A stretch of 35,045 nt of DNA from Priapulus caudatus (Eukaryota; Priapulida; Priapulimorpha; Priapulimorphida; Priapulidae): assembly GCF_000485595.1 (NCBI RefSeq), contig NW_014577547.1:187934-222978 (forward strand). Direction: 5' to 3'. The first letter of the stretch is position 1. The number at the start of each line of letters is the position of its first letter. Both the position numbers and the translations under genes were made by a program. The notes beneath the pieces are model-generated. The model was not told where the DNA came from. It saw only the letters and a program-made list of their open reading frames with translations, and searched no databases. Shown piece by piece: positions 8,792 through 20,064 of the stretch.

Positions 8792-11700
8792 GTAGGTGAT
8801 ACTTGCCGCTTTTATTTTTGAGTTGAGCTGTTTAGTCGAGAAGTTCTTCAGCAACTGTGAGAGAAGGAACACATCTCCGTTCACCATTGCTGCAAACGAC
8901 ATGAAACGCCTGCCGTGTATTTCTAGGCATTGTTCGCCGGCCGACCAAAGCGATCATTAATTTAGGCGCGATAAAACATTCACTGTGCGTTTATATATAC
9001 GCCAGCCTTCTCATCGCGACCAGCTAAAGAGCAGCAGGTCTGCTATGTCGACGTGCCCTTCTACGATGCGTGTAATATTTGATAGAAAGCGCGCGTCGGA
9101 CGGCAACGCTGGTCGGCCGTCGCGTAATATTGCGCTTGCTCTCCTGCCTCAGATTCACGCCTCTCTCTCTCTGCCCAACTAATACTACTCAATACTGCTA
9201 ATGCAGCCTTGTTTGCACGCGCTCGGTCCCCGTAGAATAGCGCTCGCTCACGTCATGTTAGTGCGTCTGCTACATATTGACAGCGGACGCTCATCCTTGA
9301 TCATCTCGGCTGCCACGGTAAATTTCGTAAATTTTGGCGACCGTCCCGATAAATAAACTAATAACCGTCGTATAGCGGCGTTGACAGGTACATGCAGAGA
9401 TTCAAATTTTAGGATAAAATTTTACAGTTTTTATGGGGTGTTTACGGCGCAGGTATATGCGAAGTCTTTACTGCGCAGTCTACGAGGCGTATCGCGACAT
9501 GGTTCAACAATGTTACTGCAATTTAATATAATGGCTATATATATGTTACTCGATCTACCTATCATTCGGAGCTTACCGATACGGCGTTAGTAGATTACAC
9601 GAATCTGGACATTCGCGTAGTCGAAAATAAATAATTCGTAATTGGCATGAATCAGCTGTGAAAATGTGCAATTACACACTGTAGACCAAAAACACTCAAC
9701 AGGTTTGTTTAGACCCATCCAATGTCATTCATAGGTGCATGTTAAGTACGACCCAACCTAAAGAACAGCTTAATATAATTTGCAGGACTCGAAAAGCATG
9801 GATACACGATTAATTATCTATATAGCTATGCGAAATGTTGAGGCGTCATTTGAAATTGCAAAATAACTTACATTGAAATCTCTAAAAATAGAAATAAAAT
9901 TGAGAAGGCTAAACAATGAAAATCACCGCTGCCTGCTCCTTTTCAATAGATTCAGCTGAAAATGTGATGGAATATAATTAATGTAGCAAATACATATTGA
10001 GTGCTAATTTGGCAGAAGGTCAACTAAATGACTCAGTAATTACCGGTTTAGGGAGATGTGAACAGTTTGCCATGACACACTAACTAGTAAGGCGGAACGA
10101 AACCTATGAAACATTTCATTACGAAACCAGTTCAGACGTGTACTACAATTATGCAAAATAGTTAAAAGATTACAAGTAAATCAAGAAGAAATGTAATAAT
10201 AAAGAGGAAATTCTGAGCTCAAAATCGGATACGATGGGTGAAACACTCCAATGCCCGTTGCCTTTACGTGGCGTGAAATTGAACTGGCGGTTGCCTGCTT
10301 ATTTGCAATACGATTACACCAAAAATAGGATACAATGTAAAAGACTACAATACAGCTTCCGTTAGAAGAATTAAAGGCTAAGTGAAAACCTATAAAGGCT
10401 GGCGTAGAAAAACTCACATTTCCACTGCCTATTTTTTATGAAAGCAATTTTGTCTACAACATAATACAATAATTGCGTGAATAAACCGACATGAAGCTTG
10501 CAAGAAACGTCATCTCGTTTGGTTAAAACGTGTTTAACGCCAGTTGCCACGGCAATAATAATTTCCTAGGACCGGTGCAAAATATTTGTTATCATATTTC
10601 AACCCAAATATACTATAGTTAGTTTATAACGCTAACATAAAAATAACACTTTCATAGTTCTATGATCAAAACGATCGTGTAACGCTTCGTTGGAAGCCGA
10701 TGGCTAGTACTGCATACACAAATATACCCGAACAGATCGACAAAGACATTTCATGCAAATTATAAGTGGCATTGCAATCTCACTAAGTAGGGCCTACGCG
10801 TACTTACAGTATGCCTACATCCAAGGCTACCTACAAGGACTGGATATAGCAGAGCAGCCTACATGGTTGAATCAAGCGGATTTACTAGCTACAGAATTGC
10901 TGATGCATTTATACCTGAGTCTTTTTCCAGCTCATAGTTGCTGTCACGCGCGACGAATTAATTTTCTCTGTGAGCGCCATGATGTCTGTGCAGAGCACTC
11001 CTTGTCCGACTCAAAACACGTCCGCCTGGTGAACACGAGACGACACGACGTAAGCACCCCACACTGCAGCGCCGCGTAATCAATGCCCGTGTCGAATAAG
11101 AACCGCATCACCTGCGGTCTAGCTACTGGCGCATAACACGTATCATGCCAACGGCATATATGAACACTATAATAACTGCCATAATGGAAACGACTGACGG
11201 TAATGTTCGCATTAGATAATAATCGTTATGCCAGAATGCTGGTCCAGCTATACACGTTCCGCGTCTTATTACATTCGATTATGTAAACGCGACGACGTCT
11301 AAAAAGAAAAAGTAGGTCGACATGCTTGTGCTGCCAACCCAGACGTTGAATATATAGAAGCCGGTACAAGAATCGATATTTTATAATTGGTAAGTAAGCT
11401 AATAATCGATTTCCATTTAAATCCCGCTATGATATACACGTTTGCTAACCGCGAGCTTAGGAGGGCTTATATTACCAAGACTACTTGCGCCATCTATACA
11501 TGCGAACCTGGTAGTGGACTGCCTGAAAATGTATATACAGACTGATGTCCGACTAATACGGTATCTCTGATTCTCAGTGCGTGCACTCACGATTTTTAGC
11601 AGCCGTTCCCCAATATGTGGTTGATTTCCTGTAATTTCTATGATCGGCTTGCACCATGATATAATAAGAAGTGCCACGTAAGCTTGCATCGAAGTATCCG

Positions 11701-11849
11701 TAATTTCAGTAGTTATGTTATACTATATTGCAGAAGCAACGGATGCTGAATAATAATAATGCATGTCATTAAGAGTAGATACAGTTAATTACAACATCGC
11801 TTGTACGCACAACAATTAACGTTGCTACTAATGAATCAATGCTGAGAGA

Positions 11850-11920
<71 letters not shown>

Positions 11921-12863
11921 CGTGCGTGCGTCGTGTGTGTGTGCGCGCGCGTGTGTGTGTGTGTGGGGGGGGGGGTCCGTATGTGTATCTCCAGAGACCT
12001 AGTGTGCGTCACTGTCTTAGAGCCACCTAAACCTCCTAATTCACAGACACGAACTGGATGGATTCTATTCCATGATATCCACTATCTATTATCTACTTTC
12101 TGTTGATATCCAAGCATACAGACCCGTACAAACGCCAACCATTGATTCTAGCCCGACACGACGCTGGATAAACGTTACACAATTATTACAGATATCAAAC
12201 GCGCTCATAGGGTTACATGACATTTTCTTGGAGCTACTCTGGCCGTGTCCAGGGACATTCGTGGGTCCGCGATATAGCCACCTCCCGACGGCAAGCCGAC
12301 AAGCGATATCCACCATATAATAGTTCCGAGAAAATACTATTTACTGATTATAAAAACATTTCTCTACATTTCCGATATCATTTCTGATTAAGGCACACGG
12401 GCTCATCAACGGTTGCGTTTAATGCCTAGAGATGTCTGCACCCGCAGAGACATATTGTTACTACGTATATATCGAATGGGGGTAAATATAGGGTAGTAAG
12501 GTGGAAGGGGAGGAATAGATGTTTGGGGTAAGGTTTGGTAGGTTTGGTAGTTAGGCGAGCAGAGTGAGCAGTGGATAGAGGAACGTAAGTAAAGGGTAGT
12601 GTGTATGTAAAATATGTCATAAGTGGAACAGATAAACAGACCCCGTCACGACTACGCTCGATTTCACACCTCTCATATTTCGCTTGTAGGCTGACGATGT
12701 CCTCCGCTCCTGTGAGTTGCGGATCTTCGCAAGCATGGTGTCGTGTGCGTCGCCGCAGCGACCATTGCCGACGTCGCAAATCTCTGCTACTGACGATGGA
12801 GACTGTTTCGACGCCTGCAGCTGTCTCCACGCACTACGCTCCATTTCCATCTCCCTGCCGCTA
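8792..12863 (-). pseudogene. BEGAIN: Broken BEGAIN-like exons d, a, b, c in unit B
   Basis: Minus-strand equivalents: d at 12670-12863, a at 11591-11655, b at 10915-11025, c at 8792-8889. Each is damaged relative to unit A. Exon d has an altered ELVRW segment and a lost base before the DIVSLQ segment. Exon a has lost the AG of its acceptor and several bases. Exon b has an extra T that makes TGA after four codons. Exon c has lost one G right after the acceptor. The exon order is the biologically correct one. The damage is either decay of a duplicate or uncorrected sequencing error; the near absence of substitutions favours error. Confidence 0.7.
11855..11977. repeat. (TG)n microsatellite with terminal poly-G
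   Basis: Long TG run, then TGCG and GCGC variants, ending in about eleven G. It is the unit-B counterpart of the CA tracts at 1-50 and 4103-4192 and lies in the d-a intron. Confidence 0.95.
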
Positions 12864-12899
12864 CTGTTAGACTAAACCAGAAATACGGCGCTTATGCTG

Positions 12900-13128
12900 A
12901 CACAAGTCATACACGCAATACACGGCCCCCACAACACACGCGCACCGCGCACACGCACACGCACACGCGACACGCAACGGACCAGCACGCACCGCAGCCA
13001 CCGCCACACGCACAGCACGCAAACGCACACACGCGGCAGCGCACACACATCACACACAAACAACCACACACACACACACACACACACACACCACACACAA
13101 ACAAACAAACAACGCAAACACACACACG

Positions 13129-13167
<39 letters not shown>

Positions 13168-13170
13168 TAT
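12900..13170. repeat. CA/CACG-rich tract ending in (TAA)n
   Basis: Degenerate CA, CACG and CAAA repeats to about 13130, then a TAA trinucleotide run at about 13131-13168. The copy in unit C is at about 17950-18215. Confidence 0.9.
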
Positions 13171-13339
13171 CTCGTTAAAACAACACAAGAGAAATATCGC
13201 TACTGTGGGTAGAATAATTCTTAGCCTATTAAAATTGTGCAATGGTTTCTGTGCGAAATGACGAACGTATCAAATGATTACATAATAGTCCGTATAGATA
13301 GTATGATAGATGTCTGATAGCATGATAGATAGATACTCT

Positions 13340-13615
13340 GTCATCATTACTATGTTTGGTGAAGTACATAGGTATGGGGTAGATATAGTGGTGGTAATCA
13401 TAGTGGATCAGGGTGGTAGATTATGCATGAGGAGGTACATAGGTATGTGGTGGTAGATTATGGCGAAGGGTACATAGGTAGTATGTGATGGTAGATCATA
13501 GTAAAGGTACATAGGTATGTGATGGTAGGTTGCTGTGGAAGTACACGGATAGGTCGAGGAACATAGTTATGTGGTGGTAGGTTTTGATGAAGGTACATAG
13601 GCATCGTACGCTCAC
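13340..13615. repeat. Minisatellite, GTACATAGGTATG type
   Basis: About six copies of a unit of roughly 45 bp marked by GTACATAGGTATGTG and GATGGTAG. Repeated with errors in unit C at about 18415-18640. The rest of 13171-14090 shows no gene. Confidence 0.8.
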
Positions 13616-14131
13616 GCCACCCGGCCTCAGCCGCACCGCTTAAGCACTGCACTCATGCTCATCCATATCACTACAAAGGAAGCGTGTACCGTAGAACACA
13701 GTTACCGCAGACGAGAACACTGGCGTAACCCGCGCACACTCACTCACAACCCACTGATAAAGTAGTTGAATATACTAGCGAAACTCGACGATCTCGCACC
13801 TGTACAAACCACATGCGACACACAGTTAGTCTATTTATACACGATACGTACACACTATCCGCACGCAAGAGCACCAACGCATCACCTTCGTGTCACGAGG
13901 ATGTATGCGCACTATGAACTAGAATTCAGATGCTCAGCCTCCCGAGCCACCCGCATCCACGTGCTGGTGACTCATGCCTGATGTTAGCCCAACGATAGTG
14001 AAGCAGACGATGCGAGCACGAGCGGGCGAACTCATTTCGTATTAATTGAATTCCTTCAACTGTCCCCGCCATGTGTGCGATATGTGTGAGTGTGTGCGTG
14101 CGTGCGTGCATGCGTGCGTGCGTGCGTGCGT

Positions 14132-14141
14132 NNNNNNNNNN
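14132..14141. other. Assembly gap of 10 Ns
   Basis: Ten N bases at the end of a GTGC repeat. The sequence after the gap repeats sequence 5 kb before it, so the gap length is probably arbitrary and the true distance negative. Confidence 0.97.
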
Positions 14142-15096
14142 GCGGCCTTCTCTCCTGCCTTCGATTACGCCTCTCTCTCTCTGCCCACTAAATATACTCA
14201 ATACGTGCCAATGCAGCACTTGTTTGCACGCGTCGGTCCCTAAACTAGCGCTCGTCACGTCATGGTTAGTGGCTGCTAACATATTGATACAGGCGACGCC
14301 TCAGTCCTTGATCATTCTTCGGGCTCACGGTAAATTTCGTAAATTTGCCGGACCGTCGATAAAATAACAATAAACCGTACGTATAGCGGCGGTTAGAACA
14401 GAATTAGAGATTCAAATTTTAGGTAAAATGACAGTTTTTATGGGTTTACGGCGCAGCGTATATGCGAAAGTCTTTACCTGCGCAGTCTACGAGCGCTATC
14501 GCGCAATGTTACAACAATGGTTACACTGCCAAGCTTAATATTAATGGCCTATATATAGTTTACTCGATGATACATATCATTCGGGAGCTTACCATACGCG
14601 TAGTAGATTTACACGAATCTGAGACAGTTCGGTAGGGTCGAAAATAAAATAATCTAATTGGCAGAATCGCTTGTAAAATGTGGCAATTACACACGTTAGG
14701 ACAAAAACACTCAACGGTTTTTGTGATCCCATCCAATGTGCATTATAGGATGACATGTTAAGTACGACCACCTAAAAGCGCTAACATAATTTGCAGGATC
14801 CGAAAAGCGATGGAATATCCAGATGTCATTATCTAATATAGCATATGCAATTGTTGAGCGTCATTTGAAATTGCAAAATAACTTACACTGTGAAATCTCT
14901 AAGAAATATGAAAATAAATTGAGAAGGCTAACAATGTAAAAATCACCGCTCCTAGCTCCTTTTCATATAGGATTCAGCTGAAAAATGGCGATGGAATCAA
15001 TAAGGCTTAGCAAAACTAATGATTGAGGCAATTTTGTCAGAAGGTCAATAAATGACTCAGTGAATTACGGTTTAGGGAGGGATGTGTAAAGTATTG

Positions 15097-15117
15097 CCCC
15101 CCCCCCCCCCCCCCCCC
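15097..15117. repeat. 21-base poly-C unique to unit C
   Basis: Inserted in sequence that otherwise matches unit B near 10065-10076, where no C run exists. Likely a sequencing or consensus artefact. Confidence 0.85.
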
Positions 15118-15977
15118 ATGACACACTTGGGACATAGTCAAAGGCGGAACGAACCTATGAACATTCATTACGAAACCATTGTCAGAGTGTACTTACAATA
15201 TGCAAAAATAGTTAGAAAGTATAACAACGTAAATCAAGAAGAAATGTAAATATAAGAGGCAAATTCTGATGCTCAAAATCGGATACGATGGGTGAAACTC
15301 CAATGCCGTTGACCTTTAATGGCGTGAAATTATTAACTGGGGGTCCCGACCTGGCTATTTGGCAATACGATTACACGAAAAAGGGATACAATGTAAAAGA
15401 CTACAATACAGCTTCGCTTAGTAAGGAATTAAAGGCTAAGTGAAAACCTATAAAGCTGGCGCTATGAAAAACTCAATTCCAGATCGCCTATTTTTTTATT
15501 GAGCAAACTTTTTGTTACACACATAAACACATAATTGCTGTGAATAAACGACATGAAGGCTTGCAAGAAACGTCCATTGCGTTTGGTAAAACGGTGTTTA
15601 ACGCCAGTTCCACGCAATGAATAATGTTCACTAGGACCGGTGACAAATATTTTATATATAATTTCACACGCCAAATATACTATAGTTAGTTATATAACGC
15701 TAACATAAAATACACTTTCATAGTTCTAGATCAACAACGTCGTGTACGCTTCGTTGGACCATGGCTAGTACTGCGACACAAAGTATACCCGGAAACAGAT
15801 CCCAAAGCATTTCATGCAAATTATAAGTGGCATTGCAATCTCACTAAGTAGCGGCCTACGCGTACGTTACAGTATGCCTTACATCCAAGGCACCTACAAC
15901 TGGACTGGATATAGCAGAGCAGCTAATGTGTTTGATCAAGCGGATTTATATGCCTAAGATTGCTGATGCTGTTTATA

Positions 15978-17905
15978 CCTGTCTTTTTCCAGCTCATAGT
16001 TGCTGTCCGCGCGACGAATAACTTCTTGTGAGGCCATATGTGCTGTGCCAGAGCACTCCTTGCCGGACCAAACGACTCCGCCTGGTTGGACATCGAGAAG
16101 ACACGACGTAAGCACCCACACTGCAGCGCAGCGTAATCATTGCCGTGTCGAATAGAACCGCATCACCTGCGCGTCTAAGCCTACTGCCCTAACAGTATCA
16201 TGCCAACGCATATATGAAACTATAATAACTGCCAATGAAACGACTGGCGGTAATGTTCGCATTAGATATATATCGTCTATGCAGATATGCTGTCCAGCTA
16301 TACACGTTCCGTCTTATACATTCGATTATGTAACGCGACGGTCTAAAAAGAAACCAAGAGCGTCGAATGCTTGCTCGCCAACCCAGACGGATTGAATATA
16401 TAGAAGCCCGGGTACAAGATCATATTTTAGTATAATTGTAAAGTAATGCTAATAATCGCATTTCATTATAATCCGCTTGAATAATACACGTGTTGCTAGA
16501 CCGCGAGTTAGGAGGGCTTATATTACAGAGTACTTGCGCCATCTATAAATTGCGACCTGTGCAGTGGATGCCTGAAAATTGTTATACAGACTGAGTCCGA
16601 TAATACAGGTTTGCTATGTTCTCAGTGGTGCATCACGATTTTTACAAGCCGCTCCAATTATGTGATTGATTTCCTGTTAATTCTATCGCTATCGGCTTTA
16701 ACCATGATAATAGAAGTTGCCACGTAAGTCTCTGCTCGAAGTATCCGTAATTCAGTAGTTTATTAATATTCCTAATGACTAATTGCAGAAGCAAGGATCT
16801 GTGAATACATAATCATGACATGTAATAAGAGTAGATGACAGTTTAATTACAACATCCTTGTACGCACAAACAATTTACGTTGCTACTAATGAATCATGTG
16901 AGGAAAGTGTGTGTGTGTAGTGTGTTGTGTGTGGTATGTTGGTGTGTGGTGTGTGTGTGTGTGTGTGTGCATGCGTTGCGTGTGTGTGTGTGTGTGCGCC
17001 GCGCGTGTGTGTGTGTGTGGGGGGGCGGGGGGGTGGCGTATGTGGTGTATCTCAGAGACACTAGTGTGCGCACTGTCTTAGACACTAAACCCCTTCTAAT
17101 TCACGAACGAACTGGATGCGATTTCTATTCATCTATCCATATCTATTAGCTACTTCTGTTGATATCCAAGACAAGCCCGTACAAACGCAACATGATACTA
17201 GGCCGACACGAGACTGCCGGATAAGACGTCTACCAATTATTTACGATATCAAACGGCTCATAGAGTACATGACATTTTCTTGGAGCGTACTTCTGGCTGT
17301 GGTCCAGGACTCGTGGTCCGATATAGCCACCTCCGACGGGGAACGACGACGATAACACATTAATAAGTTCGGAGAAATATACTGATTTACGATAACAAAA
17401 TATTTCTACATTTACGATATCGATTTTGATTAAGGCAAAGCGCTCATCAACGGTTGCGTTAATGGCTAGAGAGGTCTGCACCCGCAGACGACTATGGTTT
17501 ACTAGTATATAAGAATGGGGCGGTAAATATGCGTATAAAGCGTGGGCGGAGGAAGTAGATGTATTGTGGATATAGTTTGATGTAGTGTTGTAGGTTAGTG
17601 CGGCAGTAGTGACAGTGGGATAGAGACGTTAAAGTAAGGGTAGTTGTTTGTAAAATATGTCTAAGTGGAACAGTAAACAGACCTCCGTCACACTAACGCT
17701 CGTTTTCAACCTCTATATTCTCGCTGTAGGCTACGATGCTTGCGCTCCTGTTGAGTTGCGATGCTTCGCAAGCATGGTGTCGTGTGCGTCGGCTCGCAGC
17801 TGACCCATTGCCGACGATCGCCAATCTGTACTGACGCATGGAGCTGTTTCGACGCTGCAGCTGTCTCCACACGCACTACTCCAATTTCATATCCATGCGC
17901 TATGT
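15978..17905 (-). pseudogene. BEGAIN: Broken BEGAIN-like exons b, a, d in unit C
   Basis: Minus-strand remnants at about 15978-16082 (b), 16636-16702 (a) and 17708-17905 (d), all with several frame-breaking indels. Exon c is absent because the copy starts downstream of it. Probably not a separate locus. Confidence 0.65.
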
Positions 17906-19130
17906 TAGATAAACTAGAAATACGGCGCTTATGCACTCGACACAGTATACCCAATAACGGGCCCGCACACACGACAGCGCACCGCGCACACGGCGCACAA
18001 CGCACACGCACTACGCACACGCACGCGCACGACCGCACGCTACACGCCCCACCGCGACACGAACCGCACACGCACGCACACGCACACGCTGCGGCGCAAC
18101 AAGACACCACACACACAACACACACACCACACACAACACCAACAAACAAACAAACAACGCAAAACCACAAAGTATATAATAATAAGTAATAATATAATAA
18201 TAATTAATATATATTCGTTAAGAAAACACAGAAAATATCGCTACTGTGGGCTAGGTAATAATGCTTAGCTCTACTTAAAATTGCTGCAATGCGTTTTTCT
18301 GTTGCGAAAGGGACGAACGTATCAAATGATTTACATTAATAGATCGTATAGATAGTAATGATAGATGCTGCATAGCATGAATAGATTAGATACTCTGTTC
18401 TTACTAATGTTGGTGAAGTACATAGGTATGCGGGCTGCGTAGATCATAGTGGCAGGGTCATGAGTAAATGTGGTGCGAATTTATGGCGAAGAGGTACATA
18501 GGTAGGTGTGATGGTATAGGATTAGTAAAGACGCGTACATAGGTATGTGGATGGTAGGTGCTGTGGAAGTACACGGATAGGTCGAAGGACATAGTTATGT
18601 GGTGTAGGGTTTTGATGAAGGTACATAGGCATGTACGCTCACGCACCGGCCTCAGCGCACGCTATAGCACTGCCACTCATGTCATACATATACTCAAAGG
18701 AGCGTGTACCGTAGACACATTACGCAGACGAGAACATGGCGTAAACCGGCAACACTCATACACACTGATAAAGTAGTTGAATATGCATAGCGCCACTCGA
18801 CGATGCTTCGCCCATGTAAACAAGCACATGCGACCACGTTAGTCTTTTATACACGATAGCGTACACACTATCGACCGCAAGAGCCAAAGCATCACCTTCG
18901 TGTACGAGGATGTATGCGCACGTATGAACTAGAATTCAGATGGTCAGCTCCGAGCCACCCGCATCCGTGCTGGTGATCATGCCTGGATGTTTAGCACGAT
19001 AGTGAAGCAGACGATGCGATCACGCAGCGGGAAGCAATATTTCTATTATTGCAATCTCTCAACTTGTCCCGCAATGTGGCGTATGTGTTGTATTTGGGTG
19101 TTTGTGGCCCGTGCGTCGTGTGCGTGCGTG

Positions 19131-19634
19131 CGTGTGCGCTGCGGCGCGCGCGGCGGCTGTGTGTGTGTGTGTGTGTGTGCGTGTGTGCGTGAAATTTCGA
19201 TCGACGCGAATAACATCACCTAGGCGGACAGGTGCAAGATCTACTCTTCTCTCAAGCGGATGCGAGCGAGAACAACCATAGCAACCGCTGTCATAGCGTG
19301 CGAGAAAGGGCGTTAGCGGGGATATTCACTCCTGGTTATATGTAGCGCCCGCGTATTGAAACAGTCCGCGGGTGTAAGTGCCTGTGCGTGCGAGTCGAAG
19401 AATGATAGTCAGGTAGATCGGGCTATTGGGAAAAGCGGATAGGGAGATGAAACCGATCGGAGAGGCGGATCGTTTGTTTGTGTATCTTTGTTTGTGTGAG
19501 AGATAAAAAGGGAGCGAGACTAAGAGAGCGAAGGATAGAACGCGAGAAAATAAAGCAGAGAGCGAGCGCGAGAAAGAGAAAGAAAAAGAGAAAAAGAAAT
19601 AAAGAAAGAGCGAGACGGGAAGAGAAGAGAGAAT

Positions 19635-19679
<45 letters not shown>

Positions 19680-20064
19680 TGTGCGGAAGTGTGCGTAAAG
19701 AATGTGAGGTGGTGTGAAAAGAAATTAATAAGGAGGGTATACGGAACGAGAAATATTAGTGTGAGAGAAGAAGCATGTATTCGTGTGTGCGCGCTTGCGT
19801 GTGAGTGTACGTGGGCGTGCATGTCTGTGCGTACGTTCGCGCGCGTTCATGCATGGATATCAGATGAAAGGACGAGAGTCAGAGTAGCGTAGCGTAAAAT
19901 CGAGAGGCTGAAAAAGCGGCAGAGGGATGCAGAGTTTTCCAAGAAAATGTTAGTAGCTTGTACCTGCGCATTGTGACGCATGGCATAGTGCTCTTGCTGC
20001 GGTAGTTTCTCTGCGAGATGCATACTGTATAATCTAATCTTCAATCTTCACCTTCTCTCGACAG
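19131..20064. other. Intron before the large exon; purine-rich tract
   Basis: No exon seen. AG-rich sequence spans about 19500-19680 with a (GA)n core near 19637-19675. Ends in the acceptor CCTTCTCTCGACAG immediately before 20065. Confidence 0.6.

Larger units (their letters stand above)
8740..12895 (-). repeat. Unit B: inverted, circularly permuted copy of unit A
   Basis: Read on the minus strand the order is exon d, (CA)n, exon a, exon b, exon c, whereas unit A reads a, b, c, d. Differences from A are mostly one-base insertions or deletions in short homopolymers. B continues past 12895 into CA-rich sequence, while its left end stops at 8740 where sequence shared with A ends. Confidence 0.88.
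14142..19130 (+). repeat. Unit C: error-rich direct repeat of 9132-14131
   Basis: Collinear with 9132-14131 over its whole length, including the poly-TG tract, the CA/TAA tract, the minisatellite and the final GTGC run. It differs by a one-base gap or insertion every 10-20 bases throughout and has few substitutions. That is the error profile of raw long reads. Best explained as the unpolished end of the next contig overlapping the previous one. Confidence 0.88.

Noticed and set aside
8424-8821. Open frames rich in Ser-Leu or Arg-Glu repeats
   Set aside because: Translations of the (TC)n microsatellite; no coding bias outside the repeat.
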